A DNA stretch of 64,000 bases from UBA4416 sp040387555 (GCA_040387555.1 JAZKDO010000001.1:558001-622000); one strand, 5' to 3'; shown: positions 18,673 to 27,906, counted from the first letter of the stretch. The notes: a model not told the origin generated them from the letters alone. Numbers and translations are program-made.

Positions 18673-19962
18673 ATGTCGATGATGGTAGAAACTAAAAGTG
18701 CTGTTACTCAAACGTTATTAGAGCAATTACAAAAGCACGCTGGAAAGATCGTTTTTATGCCCGATGCAGAAATTGTTTCTGCGATAAGGCATTTAGAAGA
18801 CAAAGGCATTCCAAATAACAAACACGAAGATTACAAATATTGTAATATAGAATCTGTTTTAAGAAAAGAATTCAAACAAGTTGAACAGAGTTTGAATACT
18901 CTTTCGATTGAAGATATTGCTCCTTTAAAATTAGAAGAAGCCATTAATTTAGTGGTAGTGAACGGAAATTATAATGAATCCTTAAGCGAAAAAATGATCG
19001 TGAAAGGATTAACCATTAAATCATTAACTGATTTAACTTCTTCCGAAAAAGAATTATTGTCATCGCAAGCAAAATCCGAATCAGATGCATTGATTGCTTT
19101 AAACACAGCCTTTTGCGGGAACGGGATCTTTTTTCAAATCGACAAAAACAATGTCATACCAATGCCGGTTCATATTATTTACGTGAACAGCGGTAGTACC
19201 AATTTTGTAACTAATGCGCGAAACTTTACTCATATTGGTGCAAGTTCAGAAGTAATCCTGATTGAAAGTTTTTTCAATATCGGTTCATCAAAAGTTTTCT
19301 CAAATTTTGTTAGTGAAAAGTTTGTGGGAGAAAATGCAAAATTAACTTGTTACACATTTCAAAATGAAGGGCCTTTGTCCTACTCTGTAAACACCAACCA
19401 GGTTAAGATCAGTAAATATTCAAATTACACGAATAACACTTTTACTTTAGGTGGTGAGTTGGTTCGTAACAATCATAACGTAGAGATGGCTGCCGAAAAT
19501 TGTGAAGCCCATTTAAATGGATTATTTATCACGAATGGAACTCAGTCTGTAGATAATCACACCCTGATTGATCATCAAATGCCTAATTGCGAAAGCAATG
19601 AGTTATATAAAGGGATTGCGAAAGATAAATCAACCGGTACCTTTAACGGGAAAATATTTGTCCGCAAGGATGCCCAAAAAACAAACGCCTATCAGAGTAG
19701 TAAAAATATTTTAATGAGTGATGATGCTACCATCAACACTAAACCTCAGCTGGAAATTTATGCGGATGATGTAAAATGTTCGCACGGAACCTCAACGGGA
19801 AAAGTAGATACAGAGGCTTTATTTTATTTGAAAGCCCGTGGTATTGGTGAAGAAAATGCCCGTAAATTATTACTACAAGCTTTTGCGCAGGAATTAATTG
19901 ATAAAATAGAAGTAGATTCTTTAAAAGAAAGAGTGCTTCATTTATTTGAAAGAGCACTTTAA
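18673..19962 (+). CDS. sufD: Fe-S assembly scaffold partner SufD
   Basis: SufD is the paralogue of SufB that pairs with it in SufBC2D and is needed for iron entry. The 429 residues show the family beta-helix core with GGELVRNNHNVEM, LIDHQMPNCESNELYKGI and DVKCSHGTSTGKVDTEALFY; the His in CSHG is the one linked to function in E. coli SufD. The N-terminal ~100 residues form the variable helical domain. The start chosen (ATG at 18673) is one base after sufC; an in-frame ATG at 18679 or 18682 is also possible. Confidence 0.95.
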   Translation: MSMMVETKSAVTQTLLEQLQKHAGKIVFMPDAEIVSAIRHLEDKGIPNNKHEDYKYCNIESVLRKEFKQVEQSLNTLSIEDIAPLKLEEAINLVVVNGNYNESLSEKMIVKGLTIKSLTDLTSSEKELLSSQAKSESDALIALNTAFCGNGIFFQIDKNNVIPMPVHIIYVNSGSTNFVTNARNFTHIGASSEVILIESFFNIGSSKVFSNFVSEKFVGENAKLTCYTFQNEGPLSYSVNTNQVKISKYSNYTNNTFTLGGELVRNNHNVEMAAENCEAHLNGLFITNGTQSVDNHTLIDHQMPNCESNELYKGIAKDKSTGTFNGKIFVRKDAQKTNAYQSSKNILMSDDATINTKPQLEIYADDVKCSHGTSTGKVDTEALFYLKARGIGEENARKLLLQAFAQELIDKIEVDSLKERVLHLFERAL

Positions 19963-19980
19963 TACATTGTTACAATGAAC

Positions 19981-20005
19981 CTGTCAGTTCGAGCGGAGTC
20001 GAGAA
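19981..20005 (+). repeat. Short interspersed repeat, copy 1
   Basis: The segment begins CTGTCAGTTCGAGCGGAG and ends TCGAGAA. The same sequence with one change in the 24 shared bases is found inverted at 28998-29021. It lies between sufD and sufS. The sequence has imperfect dyad symmetry (TTCGA ... TCGAGAA). Repeats of this look are scattered through many Bacteroidota genomes, which is general knowledge and not shown here. Confidence 0.7.
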
Positions 20006-20030
20006 CAGAAGTTTCAGACAAAATATAATT

Positions 20031-21251
20031 ATGTTTGATATAAATAAGATACGCAAAGACTTTCCCATTCTTAACAGAACCGTAAACGGAAAACCACTGG
20101 TGTATTTTGATAATGGTGCCACAGCTCAAAAACCTCAACAGGTGATAGATGCTATTTCTCATTATTATGCTTATCAAAATTCAAACATCCATCGTGGCGT
20201 TCATACTTTAAGTCGTGAGATCACCATTGCGTATGAAGAGGCGAGAAAAACAATTCAAACTCACATTCATGCAGTTCATCCTCATGAAATAATTTTCACC
20301 AGAGGAACAACTGAATCCATCAATTTAGTGGCTCACTGTTTTGGGAATTTAGCGGTTTCTGAAGGTGATGAAATCCTCATCACCCAAATGGAACATCATA
20401 GCAACATTGTTCCGTGGCAACAAGTATGTGAAGAGAAGAAAGCAATTTTAAAATATATCCCAATTAACGAAGGCGGCGAATTAATCTTAGAAGAACTCCC
20501 TAAATTGTTGTCTTCTAAAACAAAGCTGGTTGCGTTCACTCATATTTCAAATACACTTGGAACTATTAATCCGGTGAAAGAAATAATCGAAACAATCCGT
20601 TCACTTTCTAAAGCCGCTGTGTTGATTGATGGAGCCCAGGCCGTACCGCATTTAAAACCAGACGTTCAGGATCTGGATTGTGATTTTTATGCGTTCAGTG
20701 GCCATAAATTATTTGGTCCGACGGGTGTTGGTATTTTATACGCTAAAGAAGAATGGTTAAATAAATTTGGTCCTTACCAAACAGGCGGTGGAACTATTAA
20801 AACGGTGACACTTCTAAAAACAGAATTTGCGGATGCTCCTTTAAAATTTGAAGCAGGTACTCCGCACATTGAAGGCGGTATTGGATTGGCTGCGGCGATC
20901 GATTATGTTAACGCTATTGGATTTGATAAGATTCAACAACACGAAGAAGCATTGATGAATTACGCTACTCAAAAATTATCCGGAATTGATGGTGTGAGAA
21001 TATATGGTTCATCAAAATACAGAACCTCTGTTCTTTCATTTAATATTGGAGATATTCATCCTTTTGATATTGGAACACTATTAGATAAGTATGGCATTGC
21101 CATTAGAAGCGGACACCATTGCACACAGCCAATTTGTCAGTTTTATAATATTCCTGGAACGATACGTGCTTCTTTTGCTTTTTATAATACGTTCGAAGAA
21201 ATAGATTTGTTTATCGAAGCATTAAAAAAATCAATCAGATTGTTGAGTTGA
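20031..21251 (+). CDS. sufS: Cysteine desulfurase SufS
   Basis: A PLP-dependent class II cysteine desulfurase, which takes sulfur from cysteine and supplies it to SufBCD. The 406 residues carry the PLP-binding Lys in YAFSGHKLFGPTGVG, the His in TQMEHHSNIVPW that stacks on the cofactor, and the catalytic Cys loop RSGHHCTQPICQF near residue 362. It is the last gene of the suf cluster, 68 bases after sufD, with a short repeat in between. No sufE or sufU is seen in the window, so the sulfur-transfer partner is probably encoded elsewhere. Confidence 0.96.
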   Translation: MFDINKIRKDFPILNRTVNGKPLVYFDNGATAQKPQQVIDAISHYYAYQNSNIHRGVHTLSREITIAYEEARKTIQTHIHAVHPHEIIFTRGTTESINLVAHCFGNLAVSEGDEILITQMEHHSNIVPWQQVCEEKKAILKYIPINEGGELILEELPKLLSSKTKLVAFTHISNTLGTINPVKEIIETIRSLSKAAVLIDGAQAVPHLKPDVQDLDCDFYAFSGHKLFGPTGVGILYAKEEWLNKFGPYQTGGGTIKTVTLLKTEFADAPLKFEAGTPHIEGGIGLAAAIDYVNAIGFDKIQQHEEALMNYATQKLSGIDGVRIYGSSKYRTSVLSFNIGDIHPFDIGTLLDKYGIAIRSGHHCTQPICQFYNIPGTIRASFAFYNTFEEIDLFIEALKKSIRLLS

Positions 21252-21357
21252 TCATTTTTACATTTCAGCAATCGCACCAGTTATTATTCCATAACAACCA
21301 GGTATCCCAAAAATACAACCAATTACAAAGTCGGGAAAAGTAGTTAACTTAAGTCAG

Positions 21358-21365
21358 TATATTTG
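21358..21365 (+). promoter_or_regulatory. Putative -7 element before the PstS-like gene
   Basis: TATATTTG matches the TAnnTTTG consensus and is 18 bases before the ATG at 21384. A TTG box is not evident 20 bases further upstream, so this is tentative. Confidence 0.35.
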
Positions 21366-21383
21366 TCAAACAGAGTAAAATAT

Positions 21384-22301
21384 ATGAAATCTTTATTTAT
21401 CGCAATCGTTAGTTCATTTTTATTCACCTCCTGCGGTATGAAAGACGATATCACCAAAAAAGATACGCCAACATCCGGTAAGGTGAATTTGTTTTTTGAT
21501 GAAGGCTTAACACTACATATCAAAAACCAGATCTATACATTTCAGACAACTTATAAAAATGCTGATATTGTTTTATGTCCTTCGAATGAGAGAGCATGCA
21601 TTGAAGCATTATACAACGACAGTAGTAAAGTCATTGCTATTTCTCGGCCACTAACTGAAAAAGAGCTCAAACAATTTCAAGTCAAAAATGTGTATCCTCA
21701 AACCTCAACAGTAGCAGGAGATGCAATTGCTTTTATTGTCAACAAAGATTTTTCTGACTCAACTCTTTCTCTTACTGAGTTAACCGAACTTTTAAAAGGA
21801 AACGATAGTACATTTATAAAAGGCAAACGCATTAATCTTGTATTTGATAATCCAAACTCAGGAAGCACTCGTCACTTAAAAGATTCTTTAATTCCAAAAG
21901 ACATATTTGGTAAAAACTGTACTGCTCTAAATAATACATATGAATTAGTGAAAGCTATTTCAAACAATTCTTTGGCAATTGGTATCTGTGATTATGCCTG
22001 GTTGAGTGATAAAGACGATATTACAACCAAAGAATTTCTTAAAAAAGTAAAGATTCTGGCCGTTTCAAAAAAAAATAATGAAACAGCTTATATGCCGGAT
22101 CAATCAAATATAGCCACCAATGATTATCCCTTATGCAGAACTATTTGTATCATCCGAAGGTCTGCCGAATTCAGCCTTGGAAAAGGTATTGAGACATTTA
22201 TAGCCGGGGATAAAGGGCAGTTAATGTTTTTAAAACAAGGCTTGCCGCCAAACAGACAGGAAGAACGACTCATTGAAGTGGATATGACCCCTTTGAAATG
22301 A
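21384..22301 (+). CDS. PstS-like substrate-binding lipoprotein
   Basis: A 305-residue periplasmic lipoprotein with a type II phosphate-binding-protein-like fold. The signal peptide ends at a lipobox, LFTSC. PstS-type features include GDAIAFIVNKDF, LTELLKGND and the phosphate-loop-like NPNSGSTRHLKD. Similar genes in Bacteroidota sit next to exbB-exbD-tonB and a TPR gene and may belong to a TonB-related uptake system, but the ligand is unknown. I use the ATG at 21384; the upstream TTG at 21363 would add seven residues before the signal peptide. A TPR protein gene follows on the same strand. Confidence 0.8.
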   Translation: MKSLFIAIVSSFLFTSCGMKDDITKKDTPTSGKVNLFFDEGLTLHIKNQIYTFQTTYKNADIVLCPSNERACIEALYNDSSKVIAISRPLTEKELKQFQVKNVYPQTSTVAGDAIAFIVNKDFSDSTLSLTELTELLKGNDSTFIKGKRINLVFDNPNSGSTRHLKDSLIPKDIFGKNCTALNNTYELVKAISNNSLAIGICDYAWLSDKDDITTKEFLKKVKILAVSKKNNETAYMPDQSNIATNDYPLCRTICIIRRSAEFSLGKGIETFIAGDKGQLMFLKQGLPPNRQEERLIEVDMTPLK

Positions 22302-22438
22302 TTTGGATTTGTGTAATGAATACTTTCCCGCAAACATCAAAATAATGTTAAATTTGGCCTGATTTACTATCAGCACCAAAAGACTGGCAGGCAAATTGAT
22401 TTCTAAAAAACGTATTTTTATCATTATAAATAAAATCA

Positions 22439-24103
22439 ATGAAAACTAAAATAATAGCACTAAGTGCCACGGTATTTTTAACCGGATTTTCTTTCGCACA
22501 AACCTTACAGGAAGCCATCACTAAATCAGAAAACGAACGTTATCAGGCGGCAGCCTCAGACTTCCGCTCTTTAATTTCACGTGAAGCATCTAAAGGAGAA
22601 AATTATTTTTATTATGGAGAAAACTTCTTTAAAAAAGGCGATTTGGATTCAGCCAATATGTTTTATCAAAAAGGAGTTGAAGTAAACGCAACCTATCCCT
22701 TGAATTATGTTGGTTTAGGAAAAGTACTATGGTATAAAGGTAATTCAGCGGATGCAAAAACTCAATTCTTTAAGGCTGCAACTTTAGGGGCTAATAAGAA
22801 CACAGAAGTGATGCGTAAAACTGCTGAAGCTTACATCAACTCAGATAATAAAAATTTAGATGAAGCGATTACTTTATTAAACGCGGCTATCAAGATTGAA
22901 CCTAAAAATGCGGAGAACTATTTATTAATGGGAGATGCATTATTGGAAAAAAATCCAACTGAAGGTGGCCCTGCAATTAAACAATACGATAAATTCACTG
23001 AGTTAAATCCTAAATCACCGAAAGGAATTTTGCGTGCCGGTAAATTGTATCAGCGTGGGCGCAACTACCAATTAGCTTTAGATCTTTATAAAAAAGCGGA
23101 AGCAATTGATCCAACTTATGCGCCTGCCTACAGAGAAAAAGCGGAGTTATATCATTTTGCAGGACAAAAATCTAATGCAGTTGAGAGTTATAAAAAATAC
23201 CTTGAATTAAATAACTCGGATGAAGCGCGTGAGCGTTATGCTGCTTTTATTTTCAATAACAAACAATATCCTGAAGCGATTGCTGAAATAGAAAAATTAC
23301 AAAATGCAGGAAACAGTAATTTATATTTAGATCGTTACCTGGGTTACTCTTACGCAGAATTGGGAAACAAAACAGATACATCTGCATATAGGAAAGGTTT
23401 AATATCAATCAATAAATTCTTTGAAAAATCTTCTAAGGTTCCAAACTTTAAATATGTAGGAACGGATTATAAATACAAGGGAATTTTATTATCCAAAACC
23501 GGACAGGATAGTTTAGGCATTCTTGAAATGGAAAAAGCAGCTGCAATTGATCCTAAAATTTCCGGTGAAATTATTAATGAAGTAGCAAAGGCTTACATGA
23601 AATCTAAAAAGTACGGAAAAGCTATTGAAACATACGAAAAGAAAATGGCTGGTGACCCTAAAAATTTAACCACACAGGATTGGTACGAATTTGGTCGCGC
23701 ATACTATTATAATGGTGGTGCCAAACAACGTGAAAAGAAAGATGCAGAAGCACTAGAATCATTCATTAAAGCAGATACCTGTTTTTCTAAATTAGCTCAA
23801 TTAAGTCCGTCTTATTCAATCGCTTATTTTTGGAGAGGTAAGGCTAATGTGCAACAGGATTTGAAAGATGATAAGGGTTTAGCTAAACCTCATTATGAGA
23901 AAGCGGTTAGTTTAGTGAAACCTGAAGAAAAAGCAGGTGTGAAACAAAACTTAATTGAAGCCTACTTATATTTAGGATCTCACTATGCATTTTCAAAGGA
24001 AAAAGATTTATCCAAAGCGAAAGAATATTTTACATTGGTTAAAGAAATCGATCCTTCAAACAAAGCTGCAACTGATTTCTTTAAAAGCCCTTCGGGGAAA
24101 TAA
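22439..24103 (+). CDS. Exported TPR-repeat protein
   Basis: A 554-residue protein with a signal peptide ending about residue 20 (SATVFLTGFSFAQ) followed by at least nine tetratricopeptide repeats, for example NYVGLGKVLWYKGNSADAKT, AENYLLMGDALLEKN and AYREKAELYHFAGQKSNAVE. TPRs are protein-docking scaffolds; the probable location is the periplasm. It is 137 bases after the PstS-like gene, and the same pairing is common beside tonB-exbBD in Bacteroidota, so a structural role in that envelope machinery is a reasonable inference. A hairpin terminator follows about 20 bases after the stop. Confidence 0.85.
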   Translation: MKTKIIALSATVFLTGFSFAQTLQEAITKSENERYQAAASDFRSLISREASKGENYFYYGENFFKKGDLDSANMFYQKGVEVNATYPLNYVGLGKVLWYKGNSADAKTQFFKAATLGANKNTEVMRKTAEAYINSDNKNLDEAITLLNAAIKIEPKNAENYLLMGDALLEKNPTEGGPAIKQYDKFTELNPKSPKGILRAGKLYQRGRNYQLALDLYKKAEAIDPTYAPAYREKAELYHFAGQKSNAVESYKKYLELNNSDEARERYAAFIFNNKQYPEAIAEIEKLQNAGNSNLYLDRYLGYSYAELGNKTDTSAYRKGLISINKFFEKSSKVPNFKYVGTDYKYKGILLSKTGQDSLGILEMEKAAAIDPKISGEIINEVAKAYMKSKKYGKAIETYEKKMAGDPKNLTTQDWYEFGRAYYYNGGAKQREKKDAEALESFIKADTCFSKLAQLSPSYSIAYFWRGKANVQQDLKDDKGLAKPHYEKAVSLVKPEEKAGVKQNLIEAYLYLGSHYAFSKEKDLSKAKEYFTLVKEIDPSNKAATDFFKSPSGK

Positions 24104-24125
24104 AATAACAACTAGGGTTCTTAGG

Positions 24126-24155
24126 AAAGAGGTTCTGAAAAGATCCTCTTTTTTT
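24126..24155 (+). terminator. Terminator after the TPR gene
   Basis: AAAGAGGTTCT, a four-base loop GAAA, then AGATCCTCTTT, with one mismatch in the stem and a run of T. It lies just after the TPR stop codon. Confidence 0.82.
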
Positions 24156-24168
24156 ATGTTTGAACAAT

Positions 24169-24555
24169 TTACAAAACTAATTCTTCAAATAAACGCTGGG
24201 TGGTTTGTTCCAGATCAACACATAAACCAGGATGAGGTCGGGACGTTTGTATGGCAGAACTGCGCACGGCAGTTAGCCATCGGAAACGCGATGGAATATC
24301 TAATTTCGAAATTGGACTCTGGCAAGCGCTATTACCATCCGCAATTTCTGTAAACGCTCTCAAATTTTGTTTTATCTGTTCAACATCTGTAGTGTTTGAA
24401 AACAGACTTAGTTTTTTTTCGTCAATTGCATGTAACACCTTAATAAATTTTTGCTGTTTGCAAAACAAAATAATTCCAACGTTCAGGAATTCTTCTCTTT
24501 CCACAAACGGCACTAGCCTTATTACAGCATATTCATATAAGTGATTATTGTGCAT
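24169..24555 (-). CDS. DUF3037-domain protein
   Basis: A 128-residue protein that I recognise as DUF3037 from its N terminus (LYEYAVIRLVPFVEREEFLN, GIILFCKQQKF). The function is unknown. Its start codon overlaps the end of the HipA-like kinase gene by 11 bases on the same strand, so the two are co-translated; this pairing is frequent in Bacteroidota and Actinobacteria. It lies directly against the terminator of the TPR gene that reads towards it. Confidence 0.82.
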   Translation of the reverse strand: MHNNHLYEYAVIRLVPFVEREEFLNVGIILFCKQQKFIKVLHAIDEKKLSLFSNTTDVEQIKQNLRAFTEIADGNSACQSPISKLDIPSRFRWLTAVRSSAIQTSRPHPGLCVDLEQTTQRLFEELVL

Positions 24556-25318
24556 GCAATGCTTCTTTTACAAATATATCAGAATGCTTAAGTCGGGTTG
24601 TTAAAAACAGAAAATACACCTCTTTCAACTGTTCGGGCGTTTCTTCAGTATCGTCCCAGTTTAACCATTCATCTGGAATTAATTTCACAATGGATCGAAT
24701 CACATCATTGGTCAAAATATTTTTAAATGCTTTGTCAACTTCTTCCAACTGTTTTACCTGTGGCAACAACACGTGATCCTTTATAAATGTAAATGAACTT
24801 TTGGCTGCTGTTTCCCAGTTGCTCCAGGAATGATGAAAATATAAACTGGCGCCATGATCGATCAGCCAAAGTTCTTTATTCCAAATTAATAAATTAGTGT
24901 TTTTAAATGTGCGATCAACATTCGTAACAAAAGCATCAAGCCATACAATTTGAGAGGCTAACAACGAATCGGTTATTGTAACTGAAGGATCATATGTTAT
25001 TGCTCCCGAAAGAAAATGCAAAGCTAAATTCAACCCTTGACTGGCTTTCAATAAATCCTGAATTTCTTCATCCCCTTCAGTTCTTCCAAACGACTCATCA
25101 AGATTTGCAAACACAAGTTCAGGAACTCTTAATCCTAAGGCTCGGGCTATTTCCCCTCCAATCAATTCAGCAATTAGTGCCTTCTCCCGATGACCTCCAC
25201 CTTTAAATTTAACTACGTATTTAAAATCATCATCGGCTTCTGCTAATGCCGGTAACGAACCACCTTCCCTGAGGGGACTGATATATCTGGTGACGTTAAC
25301 GGTTCTTAATGCGCACAT
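24545..25318 (-). CDS. HipA-family kinase-like protein
   Basis: A 257-residue protein with the core of a HipA-like protein kinase. The nucleotide-binding side has DDFKYVVKFKGGG and HREKALIAELIGGEIA, and the catalytic segment DAFVTNVDRTFKNTNLL followed by LWLIDHGASLYFHH gives the Asp, Asn and IDHG residues expected. It lacks the N-terminal domain of E. coli HipA and no HipB-like antitoxin is near; instead it is coupled to DUF3037. A toxin role is therefore not supported; a stand-alone regulatory kinase is just as likely. Confidence 0.8.
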   Translation of the reverse strand: MCALRTVNVTRYISPLREGGSLPALAEADDDFKYVVKFKGGGHREKALIAELIGGEIARALGLRVPELVFANLDESFGRTEGDEEIQDLLKASQGLNLALHFLSGAITYDPSVTITDSLLASQIVWLDAFVTNVDRTFKNTNLLIWNKELWLIDHGASLYFHHSWSNWETAAKSSFTFIKDHVLLPQVKQLEEVDKAFKNILTNDVIRSIVKLIPDEWLNWDDTEETPEQLKEVYFLFLTTRLKHSDIFVKEALHAQ

Positions 25319-25377
25319 AGTTTAATTAAAGGGATGATCGAACAATTAAAAGTACTAATTTATGATTTATACTATTT

Positions 25378-25599
25378 CTATTCTTCGCTTATTTTGTCTG
25401 TTTTAAGGGCATTGTAAATCCTATAAGATCGATAAATAGCGTAGGCTAAGAAGACGGCGCCTAAGATCATTCTTTTACTGCCATAAGCCTTATCGCTCAA
25501 TAGATCGGTAAAGAAAAAAACAACAGCGCCTGCAAACGTTAACAGTACCATGAGTCCGCTAAAAGTAAGGTTAATTAATTCGGTTGGAGATTTTTTCAT
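25378..25599 (-). CDS. Small hypothetical membrane protein
   Basis: A 73-residue protein with two predicted transmembrane helices (about residues 12-33 and 42-58) and charged ends. No family is recognised. It lies 72 bases after tonB on the same strand but beyond a strong hairpin terminator, and so probably has its own transcript or depends on read-through. A homologue search would show whether it is conserved. Confidence 0.6.
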   Translation of the reverse strand: MKKSPTELINLTFSGLMVLLTFAGAVVFFFTDLLSDKAYGSKRMILGAVFLAYAIYRSYRIYNALKTDKISEE

Positions 25600-25613
25600 A
25601 TATCTAATTTATA

Positions 25614-25652
25614 TTTAAAAAAAATCCCCTCTGCCAATAGGTAGAAGGGATT
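25614..25652 (-). terminator. Terminator of the exbB-exbD-exbD-tonB operon
   Basis: On the - strand, ATCCCTTCTACC pairs with GGCAGAGGGGAT across a short loop (two wobble pairs), and a run of eight U follows. It lies about 20 bases after the tonB stop. Confidence 0.82.
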
Positions 25653-25670
25653 CTTAAACTAAGTTTATAA

Positions 25671-26471
25671 TTATCTTAATTGGAAATTGATCGGTAAGTT
25701 AAAGAATACAGATACTGCTCTACCATTTTGTTTTCCAGCCTTCCAGTTTGGCATGGACTTCACAACACGAATTGCTTCTCTGTCACATTCTCCACATCCA
25801 GGTACACCTTTCAAAACAGTTACATCAGTAATATTTCCGCTTCCGTTAACAACGAATTTCAAGAAACATTTTCCACTTAAACCGGCTTCTTTAGCCATTT
25901 GAGGGTACTGAATGTTTTTTTGAATGTATTTCATCATTTCCATGGCTCCACCCGGGAACTCCGGCATTTCTTCTACTACGGTAAAAATCTCAGGTGCTTT
26001 TTCTTCTACTACACCATTACCTTCACCGGTTGGAACTACAACTGCATCTCCATCACCTTCCTGGGTAACAGTACTTACATTTGTTTCTGCTAATTTTTCC
26101 TGTGGTGGTGGTGGATCCGTTTCAACCGCATCATCCTTAATTACAGGAGGCACAAATTTTACAGTTTCCAATACTGGTGGTGGTGGCGGTGGTGGTGGTG
26201 GTGGTGGTTCATTTTTATCAGCCGGTGGTGGCGTCAAATCAATGGTTGTCATATCCAACACCGTTTCCTTTTCCATGTCATCACTTTTTAAACCCAATAC
26301 AAACTTAGTTGCCATACCTAATGCCAAAGCACCAATCATGCAGCCAAGAATCAGAGTAACGGTCCAATTGTATCTACGGCGTATCTGATACGCTCCGTAG
26401 GCCTGGTTGCGCCCTTCAAAAACGATATCGTTCCTTGAGTCGTCAACTACATTATTCCAATTTGCTGTCAT
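25671..26471 (-). CDS. tonB: TonB energy-transducing protein
   Basis: A 266-residue TonB that couples the inner-membrane proton gradient, via ExbB-ExbD, to outer-membrane TonB-dependent transporters. A membrane helix lies at about residues 40-62 (LILGCMIGALALGMATKFVL). It is followed by a proline-rich linker with a run of eleven Pro and further PPPP groups spanning the periplasm. The C-terminal TonB fold includes MPEFPGGAMEMMKYI, YPQMAKEAGLSGKCFLKFVV and the closing ISVFFNLPINFQL-like strand. It is one base after exbD. Length is normal for Bacteroidota TonB. Confidence 0.95.
   Translation of the reverse strand: MTANWNNVVDDSRNDIVFEGRNQAYGAYQIRRRYNWTVTLILGCMIGALALGMATKFVLGLKSDDMEKETVLDMTTIDLTPPPADKNEPPPPPPPPPPPVLETVKFVPPVIKDDAVETDPPPPQEKLAETNVSTVTQEGDGDAVVVPTGEGNGVVEEKAPEIFTVVEEMPEFPGGAMEMMKYIQKNIQYPQMAKEAGLSGKCFLKFVVNGSGNITDVTVLKGVPGCGECDREAIRVVKSMPNWKAGKQNGRAVSVFFNLPINFQLR
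26175..26208 (-). repeat. Triplet microsatellite encoding polyproline in tonB
   Basis: On the + strand this is a run of GGT (one GGC) triplets, which on the coding strand gives about eleven ACC-type proline codons in phase. A triplet repeat keeps the frame when it slips, so it would alter only the linker length. Confidence 0.85.
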
Positions 26472-26472
26472 C

Positions 26473-27114
26473 TTATTTTATTTTTTCTTGTAATAATGCG
26501 TATTCAGTTGCCATCATTTCTACACCTAAAACCCGTTTACCAACATTACAAATTTTTAATTCGTCCAGCATATCCACAGCATTTTTATAAGTTGCCTGAT
26601 CATCTGTTTTAATTAGCACTGTAATTGCTCTGTTATCAGCTGTTGCATCAACCGCCATACGTTTAAAAGCTGTATCAGCCAATTGCTTGTTTTTGTTCTT
26701 CTCTGCTAAACCTTTAATTTCATCAACGGCCCATTTGTTTTGTTCCATTAATAATTTGTGTAACCCTTCAGAACTGAAATTTGTCTCTTTTAAGTCAGTT
26801 GGAGGAACACCTTTTTCATTTCCAGCCGCATAAAATTGTCCAACATAATAGAAAATTTTATCGTCTTTAGTTAATAAAAAAGTGACACCATTTTTCACTT
26901 CAGGTGGTGGTGGACTTCCAGGAGGCGGTTCAGCCGGTAAACTTAACTCCATACTTTTTGGTTTACTGAATGTTGATGTTAAAACGAAGAACGTTAATAA
27001 CAAGAACGCTAAATCTACCATTGGAGTCATGTCCACGCGGGTACTTTGCTTCTTGGCGCGTCTCTTACCGCCTTTACCATGCCCGCCGCCGCCGCTTTCT
27101 GCTATTTCTGCCAT
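26473..27114 (-). CDS. exbD: ExbD/TolR-family proton channel subunit (second copy)
   Basis: A 213-residue ExbD/TolR-type protein with one N-terminal helix. The motif RVDMTPMVDLAFLLLTFFVL includes the conserved Asp that takes part in proton translocation. A short Gly/His/Lys-rich N terminus precedes the helix, and a proline-rich segment (PAEPPPGSPPPPEVK) follows it before the periplasmic domain. It lies between another exbD and tonB. Two unlike ExbD copies are standard in Bacteroidota. Confidence 0.93.
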   Translation of the reverse strand: MAEIAESGGGGHGKGGKRRAKKQSTRVDMTPMVDLAFLLLTFFVLTSTFSKPKSMELSLPAEPPPGSPPPPEVKNGVTFLLTKDDKIFYYVGQFYAAGNEKGVPPTDLKETNFSSEGLHKLLMEQNKWAVDEIKGLAEKNKNKQLADTAFKRMAVDATADNRAITVLIKTDDQATYKNAVDMLDELKICNVGKRVLGVEMMATEYALLQEKIK

Positions 27115-27141
27115 GTTAAATTTGTTTTAATGTTTATATAA

Positions 27142-27840
27142 TTAATGAGTTGCCGGTGGTCCTGGAACAGTAGCTGCAGGAACCGACGATCCACCTTCCA
27201 TTGACGTAATCAAATTGAAAGTGTAAATTTTCATATCTGTAAAGGTTTTAAATACATCTTTTACATAAATGTATTTAGCTTTCGCATCCGCTTTAATTGC
27301 GTAACGAGGCTTTTCTCCTTTAAACTCCTGTCCTGTTTCTTCAGCCTTTTCCTTATTCCTCATATAAATGATATTCAATTCAGTAGCTGAAATATTGATC
27401 CAGTCTCTTAATTGATTATTTAATGAGTCTAATGGAACACCTTTTTGAGGTTGAAACTTTAATCGTTCAGCTTCTGTAGCATCCAGGTATTTTGGTAAAT
27501 CTTTTACCTCAACGCCAAAACTAGACAAACCACCAAATTTTTTGATTTGGTCAGCGTTAAATTTAACGCCATACTTTTCGCTCATTTTTGCTAAAGTATT
27601 TGTCCTTGCTTCTCCGTTTCCTACTCCAAAAAATGCCCTTCCGTTATTATCCACCGTAATTAAAACGGTATTTTCAGGAAGGGTTTTATCAGATACAGAA
27701 GAAGGTGGATCAACGATCACCGGCTCTGCCATACGAAACGACGCGGTAAGCATAAAGAAGGTAACCAAAAGGAACGCCAGATCCACCATAGGAGTCATAT
27801 CTATGCTGGGTGCGTGTTTAGCTGGTTTTATCTTTCCCAT
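27142..27840 (-). CDS. exbD: ExbD/TolR-family proton channel subunit (first copy)
   Basis: A 232-residue ExbD/TolR protein, longer than and only distantly related to the next gene. The helix and proton-path Asp are in SIDMTPMVDLAFLLVTFFML. The periplasmic part (about residues 45-220) contains a Lys- and Asp-rich insertion (EKAEETGQEFKGEKPRYAI) and ends in a Pro/Ala tail. It follows exbB by 66 bases and precedes the second exbD by 27 bases, all in one operon. Confidence 0.93.
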   Translation of the reverse strand: MGKIKPAKHAPSIDMTPMVDLAFLLVTFFMLTASFRMAEPVIVDPPSSVSDKTLPENTVLITVDNNGRAFFGVGNGEARTNTLAKMSEKYGVKFNADQIKKFGGLSSFGVEVKDLPKYLDATEAERLKFQPQKGVPLDSLNNQLRDWINISATELNIIYMRNKEKAEETGQEFKGEKPRYAIKADAKAKYIYVKDVFKTFTDMKIYTFNLITSMEGGSSVPAATVPGPPATH

Positions 27841-27906
27841 GTCTTGTTTTTGTTAACTAATTAATAGATAAAAAATAGCTTTCAATTCCATAAAGGAATT
27901 AAAAAA

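Noticed and set aside
24545..25318. A HipBA toxin-antitoxin system
   Set aside because: No HipB-like DNA-binding protein is near, and the kinase lacks the N-terminal domain of HipA.
25924..26388. A 154-codon frame on + opposite tonB, with a run of glycine
   Set aside because: The glycine run is the complement of the polyproline codons in tonB; tonB is clearly the true gene.
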